This document shows, piece by piece, positions 33,840 through 45,954 of a DNA stretch of 64,000 nt. The notes under the pieces are model-generated. The model made no database searches. It saw only the letters and a list, made by a program, of their open reading frames with translations, and was not told the DNA's origin. The DNA comes from Prosapia bicincta. Taxonomy: Eukaryota > Arthropoda > Insecta > Hemiptera > Cercopidae. Numbering within the stretch: the first letter of the stretch is position 1; each line of letters starts with the position of its first letter. A program made the translations under genes and the position numbers. The stretch lies in contig JBAIZL010000001.1 in the NCBI GenBank assembly GCA_036971475.1, positions 216,952,444-217,016,443 of the forward strand, in the 5' to 3' direction.

Positions 33840-34400
33840 ATTATCCTACTGTAATACTAGGGACTGCAGTTATTCATGTAAAGGACTCAAACGGCCTGTT
33901 TCAACCTGTTAGAGCAATTATTGACTCATGTGCCCAAACTTCCTTCATGACACCTGCCTGTGCAAAGCGTTTAGGGTTGGTACGAAGAAAATGCTCATTC
34001 CCTATAGCTGGCCTAGCCCAAAATGAGGTCAAGGGTACTAAAAGAAGTTGTCACATGTATACTAAAGCCTCGAGACTCCATAACTCCTCAACTAAATACT
34101 GAGGCTGTTATACTTTCAAAAATCACTGCTTATATGCCTAACGTTCATATTCCCACTCACATCGTCTCCAAGTTCAAACATCTATATTTGGCTGATCCCA
34201 GTTTTCACATACCCTCTCAGATTGATTTTCTGATAGCTGAGGATTTATTTCCTGAGGTCTATGATGGGCAACAGCTTAGTACTACGGATGGCTGCCCCTC
34301 CGCTCTTCATAGCATCTTTGGTTGGGTTATTATAGGAAAGTTGAAGGATAAGCGACCTAAGCTTGCACTCACTTCATCATGCTTGCTTATTTCAAGTCCA
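33840..34400 (+). pseudogene. BEL protease region
   Basis: It reads VILGTAVIHV and VRAIIDSCAQTSFMT; the aspartic protease box has DSC where families usually have D[ST]G. After a frameshift near 34025 the rest follows: HIPTHIVSKFKHLYLADPSF, IDFLIAEDLFPEVYDG and SIFGWVIIGKL. Confidence 0.78.
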
Positions 34401-34499
34401 AGTAGTATTGACAGAAGTTTAAGACGTTTCTGGGAGATAGAGGAAGTTCCTCATATGATACTCCCAACCCAGATGATGTCCAATGTGAAGAGAGTTTTA

Positions 34500-35640
34500 A
34501 GGAATTACACTATCGTGATATGGAAGGTCGTTATGTTGTTCCTTTTCCAATAAGAGAAAGTGATAACGTCTTAGGTCAGTCACGCGACCAAGCAACCAAT
34601 AGGTTCAAGTACCTGGAGAAAAGGTTAGGGCGTGATGCCAATCTGTATAGAGAGTATAAGTCCTTTATGAGGGAATATGTTAACCTTGCACACATGCGTC
34701 TCGTATCAAATAATTCGCCTCAAGAACAACCCTATTTCATACCTCATTACTGCGTTATCAAAGATTCTAGTTCATCCACTAAGGTTCGTGTAGTGTTCGA
34801 TGCATCTATGAAGACTACAAGTAATAGGTCACTAAATGACATACTGCTGACAGGACCTAAGCTACAAAATGATATTGCTGATGTTTTGGTAAAATTTCGA
34901 TTACATCCAGTAGTTTTAATTGCGGATATTTGTAAGATGTACAGGCAAATATTAGTCCGTTCACAAGATCGAAGTATCAGCATATTCTCTGGCGGGAAAA
35001 CCCCAACGAGTCGATCCAGGAATTTGAACTCATGACAATTACGTATGGTGTTTCATCTGCTCCTTATTTGACTTTGCGAACATTGAAATAACTTGCTTTA
35101 GACGAAGGAGATAAGTTCCCTCTTGCAGCCAAGGTTCTTCAAGAAAACATTTATATTGATGATATTCTGACAGGCGCAGCGAATGTTCAAGAAGCATTGG
35201 ATTTACAAAATCAACTTATAAATCTTCTTGCATTGGGAGAATTCAGTCTTCATAAATGGAGCCGCAATTACGCTACCTTACTTGAGGCTATATCTGACGA
35301 ACACAAGGAAGTTCCTATTTCGTTGGATTCAGATGGAAGTCACATCATCAAGATTTTAGGTCTTCAATGGATTGCTAAATCAGACATGTTCTCTTACAGT
35401 ATAACTCCCATCGACCTAAACACAAAACGTGCCATTTTATCCCATATCTCATGCGTATTTGATCCTCTTGGTTGGCTATCCCCTGTGATTATATTGGCCA
35501 AAACCATGGTTCAAAGACTTTGGATACTTGGGCTTAGTTGGGATGATGAAGTTCCCCCAAACATTCAAAAGGAATGGGCAACCTTTGCTTCGGAACTACA
35601 CCTTCTATCTAATATAAAATTAAGCCGGTTTACAGTGTCT
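34500..35640 (+). pseudogene. BEL reverse transcriptase, frameshifted
   Basis: KVRVVFDASMKT, LNDILLTGPKLQNDIADVLV and VVLIADICKMYRQI are the finger and palm boxes. YIDDILTGA (35152-35178) is the YxDD active site, with DPLGWLSPVIILAKTMVQRL after it. The frame changes near 35030. The domain stops abruptly at about 35640, where RNase H should begin. Confidence 0.88.
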
Positions 35641-36351
35641 CCGAGGTCAGACAATGGAACGAACTTTGTGGGAGCTAACAAGTACCTGACAGGCATATTC
35701 AGGTACTTCGAAGAGCGTGAAAATAAAGCTAGGATAACTGAATATTGCAGCTCTAAAGGAATCTCTTGGAATTTCAACCCACCTGACGGTCCTCACTTTG
35801 GAGGTCTGTGGGAGGCCGGAATACGTTCCACAAAATACCATCTCAAGAGAGTCCTAAATGGACAAGCTCTCACCTTTGAAGAATTATCAACACTATGTGC
35901 AAAAATTGACGCAATTTTAAATTCCAGGCCATTATCTCCGTTATCCACAGACGCTAATGAATTTGATGTTTTAACACCCGCACACTTTCTCATCGGCTCT
36001 GCTCTGACCACAGTACCTGAACATGACCTTCAAGAATTACCCATGAATCGTCTAAGTCGCTGGCAACTAATTTTAAAGGCCGTCCAACATTTCAGGATAC
36101 GTTACAGGATTGAGTATTTGCACACGCTCCAACAGCGTAGTAAATGGACAACGGAATCACCAAACGTGTCTAAAGGTGACTTGGTACTCCTTCAAGATAC
36201 CCACTCTCCACCATTATGTTGGCAGTTGGGGAGAATTGAAGATACATTCCCCGGAAAGGATGGTGTTATGCGGGTCGTATCAGTACGAACCACGCGAGGG
36301 ACTTTCCTACCCCCAGTCGTCAAGATAAGTCCTCTCCCTTACCATGACTAA
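35641..36351 (+). CDS. BEL integrase C-terminal two thirds, fused to the RT end
   Basis: An open frame from 35197 to 36351 crosses from the RT end (IKLSRFT) straight into SDNGTNFVGANKYL, the second Asp of the integrase DDE triad. FGGLWEAGIRS holds the Glu, and NSRPLSPLSTDA, LTPAHFLIG and KGDLVLLQD complete the C-terminal region. The zinc finger and first Asp are missing, so it cannot be active alone. Confidence 0.85.
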   Translation, partial: PRSDNGTNFVGANKYLTGIFRYFEERENKARITEYCSSKGISWNFNPPDGPHFGGLWEAGIRSTKYHLKRVLNGQALTFEELSTLCAKIDAILNSRPLSPLSTDANEFDVLTPAHFLIGSALTTVPEHDLQELPMNRLSRWQLILKAVQHFRIRYRIEYLHTLQQRSKWTTESPNVSKGDLVLLQDTHSPPLCWQLGRIEDTFPGKDGVMRVVSVRTTRGTFLPPVVKISPLPYHD

Positions 36352-36456
36352 AGAACATTTTTAATATCACAAGTTGTTTTAGTTCAAGAAGTGTTATTTT
36401 TTGTTGTTTAATGTGTGTTTTAATTCTATTTAATTGAGAAAACTTTATTCTGTTTT

Positions 36457-36469
36457 CGGTGGGGGGAAA
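36457..36469 (+). other. Polypurine tract of the BEL element
   Basis: CGGTGGGGGGAAA immediately before the 3' LTR; primes plus-strand DNA synthesis in LTR elements. Confidence 0.75.
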
Positions 36470-36819
36470 TGTTGGGTAAATCCTTTCTTATTTCCTCATT
36501 TTTCCTCAAATACAACATTGTGAGTGAGGAACAATTATTTCTATTATAATTAATTTTTTATCTACATTTTTACTACGATTGGAGTGCTGTCTCTACTCAT
36601 CTTGCGGCCGAACGTAGTACTACAATTAGTTACAGTTGTGACAGACAACCATCTACAAGTAAGTGAACTTTCCCACTAACTCTTTTAGATTTCATAACTA
36701 ACCTTGCCTTAGCATCCTACATTCTATTTTGGGGTATATTAGCGTCAAATACTATTATTTCGTTAATATAATTATAGCAACAGTTTGTCAGTAACTTTTA
36801 CTTAATTATTGCACAAACA
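36470..36819 (+). repeat. 3' LTR of the BEL element
   Basis: 350 bp, with seven substitutions relative to the 5' LTR, same TG...CA ends, followed by the ATTAG duplication. Confidence 0.95.
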
Positions 36820-37087
36820 ATTAGCCATCTGTGTATCATCGCAAAAATGAAAAATACAATAAAAATTTTACATTATGTTAATAAAGGAAAATGACTGAAT
36901 ATTTTTAATATTTTTGAAATTTATAATACAAAGTTAAAATTTTAAAATCTAATCAATGAACAAATAAATACACAGTCGGGCGTTTTTTTTAAAGTATAAA
37001 ATTATTAATTAGCTAAACATGAGGAGTCAAGAGTAGGCGAGTACCAATAGGAAGCAAGGTCTGCAAGTAGTGGAGGCGTGGGTAACA

Positions 37088-37088
<1 letters not shown>

Positions 37089-37145
<57 letters not shown>
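37089..37145 (+). repeat. (AT)n microsatellite
   Basis: About 28 TA units in UBR5 intron 8. Confidence 0.97.
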
Positions 37146-37148
<3 letters not shown>

Positions 37149-37841
37149 CTCAAGATCTGGGTCAACAGTATCATTTAGGTTTTGAAAATAGAATTATTCC
37201 GAAATAAATCAACGAAAGAAAATATTGTAATGTTAGTGAAGGCAAAAAGAATGTACTCAAATATATACAAATATAACAGAAGTGAATATGAGAATATAAA
37301 AAATTTCTTAGATTGTTTTCATTTCACTGATTCTTTTAATTGCATCAATAACATTAATGTGGATAGCAGAAAGTACACTAAAGCTCTCAGAATTCTGAAT
37401 TGGCAGCCGAGACACTTAAAATTTACATTCACTTTAAACACTCTACGCAAGAGAATGGTGATTTATTTCTACCTATAGACAAATCTTACTATTTCAGACA
37501 GTACACTTTTCCTTATCAGCTTAAAGGTTTGTGTACATAGGCAACAATTTATTTAAATTTTGACTGAAAATAGCAAATGCAATATCCTTATTTAAGAGAA
37601 TTCATTGTTGAGAGATATTTATTAAAAGATGTCTTTGCCAGGGGACTGGTGATTAAACAGTAGTAAATTGGAGATGTCCATAAAGAAAGATTTTGCTGTA
37701 GTGATTTATCTTTAAAATTTTGCAAATTACAATTTTTATTATTAACGACAGTAGAATGCAAAAGCCTGATATTTTTACTACTAAGAGATCAACTCCCTTG
37801 TTAGTATCTTCAACTTAATCAACAGTTATCAAATTACTCAC
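37146..37841. other. UBR5 intron 8 remainder
   Basis: A short plus-strand open frame (37182-37478) has no recognisable motif. Nothing else seen. Confidence 0.45.
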
Positions 37842-37993
37842 CTATAGCTCCAGGTTGATACATTGGACTATTCTTCATACAAACTTGACTACCAGCTATT
37901 ATATCAGATGATCCTGATGATGGCCGCTGTTTCCTAGATTTTGCTCTATACTTTTCCCACAATTTTTTCCTTTGGCCAAATGGTAAAACTCCC
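37842..37993 (-). CDS. UBR5: UBR5 exon 8
   Basis: Residues 485-535. It encodes [20 protein letters not shown] and [18 protein letters not shown], corresponding to the WWGVVPFSQRKK block of other UBR5 proteins. Phase 2 to phase 1, donor G|GTGAGT. Confidence 0.93.
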
Positions 37994-38607
37994 CTGTACA
38001 AAGACCATTCAAAATTTCAACCTTCTGTCTATGAATGTAATCATAATCTAAGTATATATTTTTCCAAATATTTACATTTTATATAAGTATTAATTGACTA
38101 CAACACAAATGCAATTTTACGAAAAATATACCACTGTTAAAATACATTAGTTTTAACAAGTGTAATTATACACAAAATCATGGTGTAACTAGCAACAGCT
38201 CTTTAAAACTGACTGAATTTTTTATAAACTACAAGCAGTATTCTATAAAAGGTATACAACGTAGAGAATTTAATAATATAGCCATAATAAACTATATGAA
38301 TTCGTTGACTTTGTTTTTAACAAAACAAATATTGTACAAACCTTAACCAAAAACTAAAAACAAAAAATAATTTCAAAATTTTCTATTTTTTTCCTGATGA
38401 ACATTTCAATATCAATGACTGTCTTGAAGATGATTCAATAGAAAGATTGTCTACCTTGAATAGAAGACCGTTTTGTTTTTTTTCTTAATATATAAACTAA
38501 CTACGCTTATTATCAAAGAGAGTAACAAATACTTTTCCTAACCAATTTACATTTAATTCTGCAGCAAAAATTCATTCATACAGTAAAATAGCATGTTATA
38601 ATAATAC

Positions 38608-39076
38608 AGCGGAACCTCAATAATTCTGATTAACTAGAACCATGGCCCATCCAGGCCAGCCAGAGACTAAGAAAAAATTACAAGAAGACATACTACAGAA
38701 AAACTCCTTTATATTTAACAAACAAAGAGTATTATGTACAGTATGTGAACTTACATATTGTACATACAATTAAACTTCATTTATTTAAATCTCGGGAAAC
38801 AAATCTGTCAATTTTGGGTGTTTAAATTTGTGAGCTGCTTTCGTGCTGTGCGATATCATAGTCTTTTCAAGATAAGAAGCTCAAAACATTATGATCATTA
38901 ATTTGTATATCCATAGGTTGTAGATGTTTTTTTTTTTTGTACTGTTAAAATCTTTATCTATGTACTGTACTTATTTGATTTTTGTTATTTATTATTTTTT
39001 TATTCTACTTCAAAATCATTCCAGGTTATCCAGAAATCCGAGTTATTGGAGTCAAACTTATCAAGGTTTTACTGAA
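38608..39076. mobile_element. Decayed Tigger-type MITE
   Basis: The left end CAGCGGAACCTCAATAATTC follows TA. The right end is an imperfect inverse (CAGTAAAACCTTGATAAG, preceded inside by TTATCCAGAAATCCGAGTTA). The right TA is lost. No coding sequence. Confidence 0.6.
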
Positions 39077-40274
39077 AGTAATAAACTTATGAAATAAATA
39101 CAACCTTGTAAATAAATCTCTACTAAATTACACCTAATAAAGAATAATATAACATAGTAAACAAGTTATTGCTTATAAATTAGAAGCAATCATTCATAAC
39201 CTAGTAGATTGTTATTTTTAGATAATTAACATAGATTATTAGATTTTCAACATATATAGTAACTATTAATTGCAACAACTGCATTTAGGTATTTTTAAAG
39301 AAAACAAACCTAAAAAGGGGACAGGTCCTCCATCAGCATTTTTTATTAATATGAATATTTCATAACTATTTAAAATCTTATTATTACCGATCTCTTTAAT
39401 TTTTAATATCCGGATATAATTATTGTATAACATTATATAATTATTATTATTATATTTCCTCATCTTTTATACTTTATATACACCAAATATAGAAGGGTTT
39501 ATCTTTCAAAAATCATCATGGAGGGAGCTTTCCCATGAGTCACTTTATTTTCTGGGCAAATGTGTTGAAAGATTCATAGTAATCGAGTAACTCATGTCTG
39601 GTGTTGTTTTTATCTGATACCTATACTATGTGACAGTGCAGAGGATATTTGATATTACAAAAAGTGACAAATTACAGTGACGAATTAGAAAAGTTATTCT
39701 ATTTTTAGTTTTTGTTGTTTTGATTACAATGCCGTTGGAAGGATTGGAAGTTATTGAAAATACAGAAACGAAACTATAAAACTTTTGGAATAAAAAGAAT
39801 CAGGCACCAAGTAAACAGTATACTTGAAGTACACTAACTTCGTCTGAAACTTTGAGGGGTTTCTACCCTATTATATTTCCTTGTAAGAGGAAAAACAATG
39901 TGATAGAAGTAGCAAGATGAAGGAAGGGTCATAATGGGAATATGGAAACTTAAAGCACTACATGAGCGAGGCTAATTAACTGGAGCAAACTTACTCTTAA
40001 CTGGGGTCTATCTGCCTTAGTTTTAAAAGTTGACTACTTTACAGAGTTTTACCCTAATGTAGTTGTTACCTAATTAAAAGTTTATTTATTTGTAATGTAA
40101 TGTTACTATATTTTGTTTTTTGTATTTCCCCAATATGTTTTTTAGTTAACTTGATACAGAAAATAACACACTAAACATATTTATAAATATATTTTGTCGA
40201 TTCCACCAATTATGGTTAATGTAAAAATTGAAATGACTTATTCGTCTTAAAAAATAACATAAACAAGAATTGTT
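39077..40274. other. UBR5 intron 7 remainder
   Basis: AT-rich, nothing recognised. The part of the intron next to exon 8 (37994-38607) is likewise plain. Confidence 0.45.
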
Positions 40275-40710
40275 TGAAGTCAATTCCTTACCTAGGCCAA
40301 CAAATAAAAATTTTGTATTTGTTACTTTTTATTAAATAATTACAATATAAATAAAGTAGCATAGTCTATGCATTAAAACAGCTGTTTTATCACATAACCT
40401 GTAACATAAAATCAGTTGTTTTATGAAATGATGTGTTATCACTTATTTTCAGTCAAATGGGATGAAAGAACTATATTGTATACATTGACCCTTTTGTGAA
40501 AAGTTTTTTTCCCATATAAAACTAAAATTAATTCATTATTAAATTTAATTAATGAATTAATATTTTTTTTTAAACTATCAACATAAAGTGTCATCCCCTA
40601 CAAATTTAAAAATATATATTTGAACTTGAGTGGAGAAAGTATTTTATTAACTATTGAAAATTTGAACAAGATATATATATATAATGAGAGTAGAACTAAT
40701 AGAAGGAATT
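40275..40710 (+). repeat. Interspersed repeat sharing its 3' part with the SINE-like copies
   Basis: The 5' part (AAAACAGCTGTTTTATCACA, TGAAAAGTTTTTTTCCCATA) matches 53505-53890 in reverse. The 3' part (AGTGTCATCCCCTACAAATT to AACTAATAGAAGGAATTGAA) also matches the bodies at 21735 and 24508. Possibly the 3' end of a LINE whose tail the SINE uses. Confidence 0.6.
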
Positions 40711-40943
40711 GAAAAGTTCCACTTGCAAACCAGAACACTCTTCAAGAGCTAAAAAGTTTGTTAGTTTACTACCTCCCAACTAACAACTCTTTTAGAGAGG
40801 TACATAACTTCCATAGATATTACTTACTCTGAAATTTAAAAAATTAGAAACAACAATCTTATCTAGTGTATTAAGGAGGATGTACAATCAAACCTAACTA
40901 AAGTGTTGTTCCATGACTAGCTATAAGGTATTATAACATTTAC

Positions 40944-41209
40944 CACCAATATAAAGCTCCACTTTCAAGACGTGCCACAGTGTACAAAGTACAAGTATGC
41001 AAAGAAGTTATTCTGTCCACCGTAAACTCAGAAAATGCAGTTGCGGGATGTTCTAATTTGCCAGCTGCATGGGATAGTAACTCGTCTAACCATGTAGCTA
41101 TTTTACCACTCTCTGTTGCAACAGAACAACGTATGGCTGTAGCTGATAATAAAACTACACGCTCAGAAGACAAACCCAAAGTCATGGTTTTAGGATGGTG
41201 TATATCTCT
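40944..41209 (-). CDS. UBR5: UBR5 exon 7 (RCC1-like region)
   Basis: Residues 397-484. It contains [39 protein letters not shown] and [10 protein letters not shown], matching the conserved propeller blades of UBR5. Acceptor TTTCAG|AGA, donor TG|GTAAAT, phase 0 to phase 2. Confidence 0.94.
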
Positions 41210-41809
41210 CTGAAAAACAAAATTTCTATAATAAATATTTCTGAAATTTATTAAACCTAAACAATGAGGCAAAGAATAAAATAAGATTGTTGAATGCATG
41301 AGCAGTGGAATAAATTTTCCCTACTTGGGGTTAACAGAAAATAATAATAAAGGCATAGACTGAAAATAGTGTCAAATTCTTAAGCAACATCAAAAATTAA
41401 TTAAACAACATCAGACTATTAACAATCAAAATAGTAAAAACTATTGAAATCTGACCTACACAAAAAGTTGCAATATGAAAATTACAGTAGAACCCCAGAA
41501 ATTCATTAGTAATTAATTGGCGATGGGCACTGTTTGATTTCTAAAAATCAGATTATTTTTAAAAAATCAATTAGAAATTTGTAAGATATTTAGAATTTGA
41601 AATTAGCACTTTTTAATATAATAATTATAAGTATGTTTAACCCTTTGAGGACCAACCCAGTCTAAATATGCCCTTATATTAACACATGGCTTTTTAGTAA
41701 TTGGTACCAAAGCCGCAGTTTGGTGCTATGTATATTTGTAGACATTCAGGAGAAAAATCATAACTTCACCTTTATAGTGATATTGTTGTATCATTGGTTT
41801 AAAAATGTT

Positions 41810-41811
<2 letters not shown>

Positions 41812-41868
<57 letters not shown>
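41812..41868 (+). repeat. (AT)n microsatellite
   Basis: About 28 AT units, directly followed by a lone arm of the hairpin family. Confidence 0.97.
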
Positions 41869-41870
<2 letters not shown>

Positions 41871-41990
41871 TTTTTTGGACTAGGAGACTGACAGACTTAC
41901 CTTGGTAAGAGTCCACTCTGTAGTCTTGAAATAGTAACACATAAAGGCACTTAAACAATGATATATTTCGACCACACAGTGGTCTTATAT
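41869..41990 (+). repeat. Single arm of the 28601-28970 hairpin family
   Basis: Matches the left arm from AGATTTTTTGGACTAGGAGA to GACCACACAGTGGTCTT with few changes. Here helix II reads GACCAC/GTGGTC, a perfect pair, and GAAA is intact on the minus strand. Confidence 0.8.
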
Positions 41991-43264
41991 ACTGTATCTT
42001 ATAAAAAAATTCCAAGTTACGTGTTTTTCTGAAAAATCTAGAAACACATTACGCGTGGTTAACATCTTTATTTTATTATCCAGCTTATTTAAAACATACA
42101 CAAAAATTTTCACGCCATTTGGACGAAAATAAAAAGGAAAGTAGAACTGTATAAAAATATATGCTTGTTACAAACTATAGATGAAATTATTTTTCACCTC
42201 GGCAAATCCTCTTCACTGTCACTATCTAAGTATAAACATAGGCCTACCTTTTTCATATAAAATAAAATATGAAAGATTTTTAAAACAGACGGTTTATAAA
42301 AAACTATTTAAGACCCCTATAAATACTGTACTTTATTTTGAGGACCGACTGTGATATTCAGGCATTAGGGAAAAAGCAGAGCAATTTTCTGGACAGATGA
42401 AAATTACAAGAATAGAATCGAACAGGCGATTTCTGGAGTCAAAGTTTATATTGTTATTTAAAAGAATACTATGTTATGAGATTATAAAATACAATTTTAT
42501 TATAATGTTTACTTCATAAACAGTAATTTGTATTGATTCCTACAACCCAAATAATATTGAAACGACAAAAATAACTACTCAATTACAATAACATACTATT
42601 GGCGGATACATGCAGTTTGCCGCCAGCTGGGCTGCACAGACCACTTTGTTTATGTTTACATTTGAGTATTGTGCTGTAATTTTGTTATTTGTAAACATTT
42701 TAGGTTGATAGTTTTGTTCATAGATCCTTGTGGAACATCATAGATTCTTACCACCACGAAGTTGCTCATAGCACCACCAATTTACACTCATTTCTATTTA
42801 TTATTTAAGTAACTTCTAGAGACTTCATAAGCAGAAGCTCTACACCAAATCTGTACAATTTATATAGTAAAGCTATGTGATTAATGATGACTTCACAATG
42901 ATTAGATTTATAATATGTACAATTAATAGAAGAATATATAGGGAGAGTATGATTAAAGTTTTAGTATCATTATTATCAAGACTCTATTAAAGACTTTGTA
43001 TACAATTTAAATACTCTCTGAGCATAGTGGCGAAGTCCCTGGTAAAATTATATGGAAATTCCCTGCACAACAAGTTATAGCGAAATAGGACGCAGGCACA
43101 TGCAGTAATGTACACAACAGAGTACTATACTTCGAAGGACAATGGAACACCAAAAATGCATGGTGGTAAAAGGATACTCTCTCTAGGTCAGAAGAAAAAA
43201 TTTACAGACTAGGTCTACTAGTCACAATAATTTAAAGCGGGTATAAACATTTGCAGAGCTAGTC
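41991..43264. other. UBR5 intron 6, middle part
   Basis: No gene recognised. A lone Tigger-type end (ACAGTAGAACCCCAGAAATT) lies left of the hairpin arm at about 41486. Confidence 0.45.
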
Positions 43265-43740
43265 ATGAATGTCATCACTGTTTGCTTCCAAGAGTGTTTC
43301 TTCTTCTTCTAATAGGCATCTAGCTGCTTTGTGTACCCGATAGCCCAATGTCCTATGTGCACTATCTCTACCGGTGGCTGGTATAAGCGTCTTTTCAGGA
43401 TGGTATCCAGTTCATTGGTCTTCCCTCTAAGTGTGTCTTTAATATGCTCCACAGTTTTCTCCTCCTCTCAGCATGCGAGGCATATGGGAGTATCCTCCAA
43501 GTTGAAACGGTGCAGGTATCCCTGAATCACCAGATGCCCCAATCCTTGCTATTGCAGCAAAACTGGCGATTCTTCTGGGGAAAATTAGATAAAGGGCAGG
43601 ATCTGTTGGAGTGTTCTCCAACCAATGCAAAGCTTTGACCCGTTGTTGCATTACTGCAACTCTCCATCCACTCTGTAGTCAACACAGCATCCACCATCAA
43701 CCGACAATGTGAGTGTAAACTTGTAGTCTCAGGCACAGGG
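43265..43740 (-). pseudogene. Non-LTR retrotransposon C-terminal fragment
   Basis: Minus-strand pieces read LGHLVIQGYLHRFNLEDTPI, CLAC and EEEKTVEHIKDTLRGK, the usual end of non-LTR ORF2 (GHxxLxxYLxRxxLxxxxxCxxC...TxEHI). LYQPPVEIVHIGHWAIGYTK follows. Stops and shifts throughout. The clade was not assigned. Confidence 0.6.
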
Positions 43741-44310
43741 CCCTGTTCACAAGTGTCTTCAAGAGCGCTTCAAATCATAAAATGCTTCAAGACTGTTTAT
43801 TTCCAGATTTGTCACATAAAAGATTAGATGTCTGTGCTTTCTAAGGGATATTTATTGACTCTCGATACTTACAGCATAAATAAAGGAAGATATTTATGGT
43901 CCATCGACCTTCTGTCAGATGTCTAAACATAACAGAACGCTTCAGCAGTTTTATGTCAACTGGAGTGAGAAGCTCAGTATTGAATTTAATCGGTATCGGC
44001 CAGTAGTATAAATATTTTTTATAACAAGTGTGTTATTGTGTATATACAAAATGTACAATAACAGTGGGAACCTAGAATATAAAGCAACCTTCACACCCTA
44101 AGTAACTTTCATTTTGTTTCTACTATTTCTGAAAACACATAATAAACAAGTAGCAAATCGTAAACTAAGATACAAAATAACGAATAAAAAAATTGCACTT
44201 GTATAAAAAATATAATATTTCTTCATAAGTGAGAATATTTTTGTAGCGAAATGGAACTAAACTGACGGAAGGAATTAATTCGTACCTGCTAGTGTGAGCA
44301 GGTACATGTA

Positions 44311-44754
44311 CAGTAGAGACTTGAAATTCCAAGTCCCAATAATTCGAGCCTATTTTATCTATTTGAATGAAAATGATAATTAGGCTTCCAAAAAATGAAT
44401 AGCCATACGGTATGCAGAGGGAAAGACCCAGGCTTCCAATAAATGCTCATATCAATACTGCATGCAAAATAAATGAGTCGGGCTTCCAAGAAATGTCCAT
44501 ATCAATATGGTATGCAAAGGAAATGAGTCAGGCATCCATGATATGTTTATATTAATAAGGTATGCAAAGGAAATGATTTGAGCTTTCAATAAATACCTAT
44601 ATAAAGATCTTATTAACTTATTTTGTACGTTCTAATTATAGTACTGTATTAGGGTTCATTAAAACACCTATTTTTTTTAATGCGCAGGAACGTATTTCCG
44701 TGTAATCCGAAGGAGCCTTGGTCCCATCTATGTCGAATTAACAAGACTCTACTG
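44311..44754. mobile_element. Tigger-type MITE carrying a minisatellite
   Basis: The ends CAGTAGAGACTTG and its inverse CAAGACTCTACTG are flanked by TA (44309-44310 and 44755-44756). ATTCGA boxes sit inside both ends. The middle is a 50-bp tandem array. Confidence 0.82.
44382..44602 (+). repeat. 50-bp minisatellite, about 4.5 units
   Basis: Units begin AGGCTTCCAANAAATG and contain ATATCAATANGGTATGCAAA. Starts fall at 44382, 44430, 44480, 44530 and 44580. Confidence 0.9.
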
Positions 44755-44987
44755 TAATTACATCTGCAATGGGTACTAGTCTGCAGATGCTGCAGAGCTA
44801 GGCATGGGTAAAGGTTAGGTACTTTTGAAACAGATCTTGTAAAAAAATGTAAGAAAATTAATGTACCATTTCTTTCTTTCCCTAAGAAATATCAATATCG
44901 TTTAGAAAAACTACCATTATTAATACGTTGTATACATTATCACAATTTAGAAACTAAACCACCAAGTACACATATATTCTTAATTAC

Positions 44988-45184
44988 CTCTATATTTTTA
45001 TACGGTTCAGACTCATTCCATTTCCACTGATAGAGTTGACCAGTTGAAGACAACGCAATCAACTCACTATGTAGCGCTGCTATATTAGTAAACCTTGGTG
45101 CATCATTTCCTCTTTCAGGCCAATACTCCACATCGTCGCACATCCATAAAGGACTTGCGGTCGCAAATTCCTTTTTTTTCGTAT
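44988..45184 (-). CDS. UBR5: UBR5 exon 6 (RCC1-like region)
   Basis: Residues 331-396. It encodes PLWMCDDVEYWPERGNDAPR and then ELIALSSTGQLYQWKWNESE, a repeat typical of the UBR5 RCC1-like propeller. It begins in phase 1 after an A-rich codon run (TKKKEF) and ends in phase 0 at GAG|GTAATT. Confidence 0.93.
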
Positions 45185-45751
45185 CTGTACACATTTAAAA
45201 AATTACAAGTTAATATCACTATTTGAAGCAAAACTAAAGTAACTTTGTAATAAATAAAAACACTCGAACTACAATTATTTTTTATTGAGCAAACTTAGGT
45301 TCCAAAGCCTTTGTGATGCTTTAACACTGAAATGTGCAATACAAACATTAAAGAGAGAACAAACAACATTAACTCAATATGCAGTTATTAAGATAAGAAG
45401 ACAGAATGAGCTTAATTGGAACTGCCTCAACTGAGAATAAAACTGCGTGGAACTGACCGTTGAATAAAACCGTTAGTAAAGGTATGGGTAAGTATTGATA
45501 TTTCTAATTTACAAAAAAACACTCCTTCCTGCAATGGAATTGAATGTCTCATTTCACTATAACAAAGTTACAAAGGGCCTGTGGAATCACATAATAAGAA
45601 GAAACACATTAGCTTCTCGTATTCTCTTACAAGATCAATATTTCTTAGATCTTCAAAAATTCTTGAACCTTTCAGAATGGGTCATCAAGTTCAGACATCT
45701 TGTAAAATATATAATTTTTGGTGTTAAAGCATATGTGTGTGTGTGTTTTAC

Positions 45752-45954
45752 CTGGTTCAAAAGGTGAATCTCTTAGAGCAGTTTCTAGCCAGCGCCTTGG
45801 ACCAAAATACTGTCTATCTCGCCATCGAGAAAAACTGTCCCTATCTCCTCTTTCTGGCCGTTCTGTGGCTCTTTCCCTTTCTGAATTCTCTCCTCTTTCA
45901 CGATCAATATTAGTAGCTAAACGCCGTGAACTACTAGAACCAGGAATACCTCTA
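45752..45954 (-). CDS. UBR5: UBR5 exon 5 (Arg/Glu-rich linker)
   Basis: Residues 263-330. It encodes a charged segment rich in Arg, Glu and Ser that ends RRWLETALRDSPFEPG, aligned with the RERRWLD segment of vertebrate UBR5. The acceptor is TTTTAG|TAGAGG; the TAG is split by the phase (AT|T AGA), so it is not a stop. Donor G|GTAAAA, phase 1. Confidence 0.88.

Larger units (their letters stand above)
31756..36819 (+). mobile_element. BEL/Pao LTR retrotransposon, internally deleted
   Basis: Two 350-bp LTRs flank a 4.36 kb interior. A perfect 5-bp duplication ATTAG (31751-31755 and 36820-36824) marks the insertion. A primer binding site and purine tract are in place. The interior has gag with zinc knuckles, an aspartic protease, reverse transcriptase and integrase in BEL order. 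The RNase H region and the start of integrase are missing, and frames are broken. The LTRs differ at 7 of 350 positions (2%). Not self-sufficient. Confidence 0.95.

Noticed and set aside
41809..42015. Open frame on the minus strand ending in Tyr-Ile repeats
   Set aside because: Translation of the hairpin arm and (AT)n run; no coding sense.
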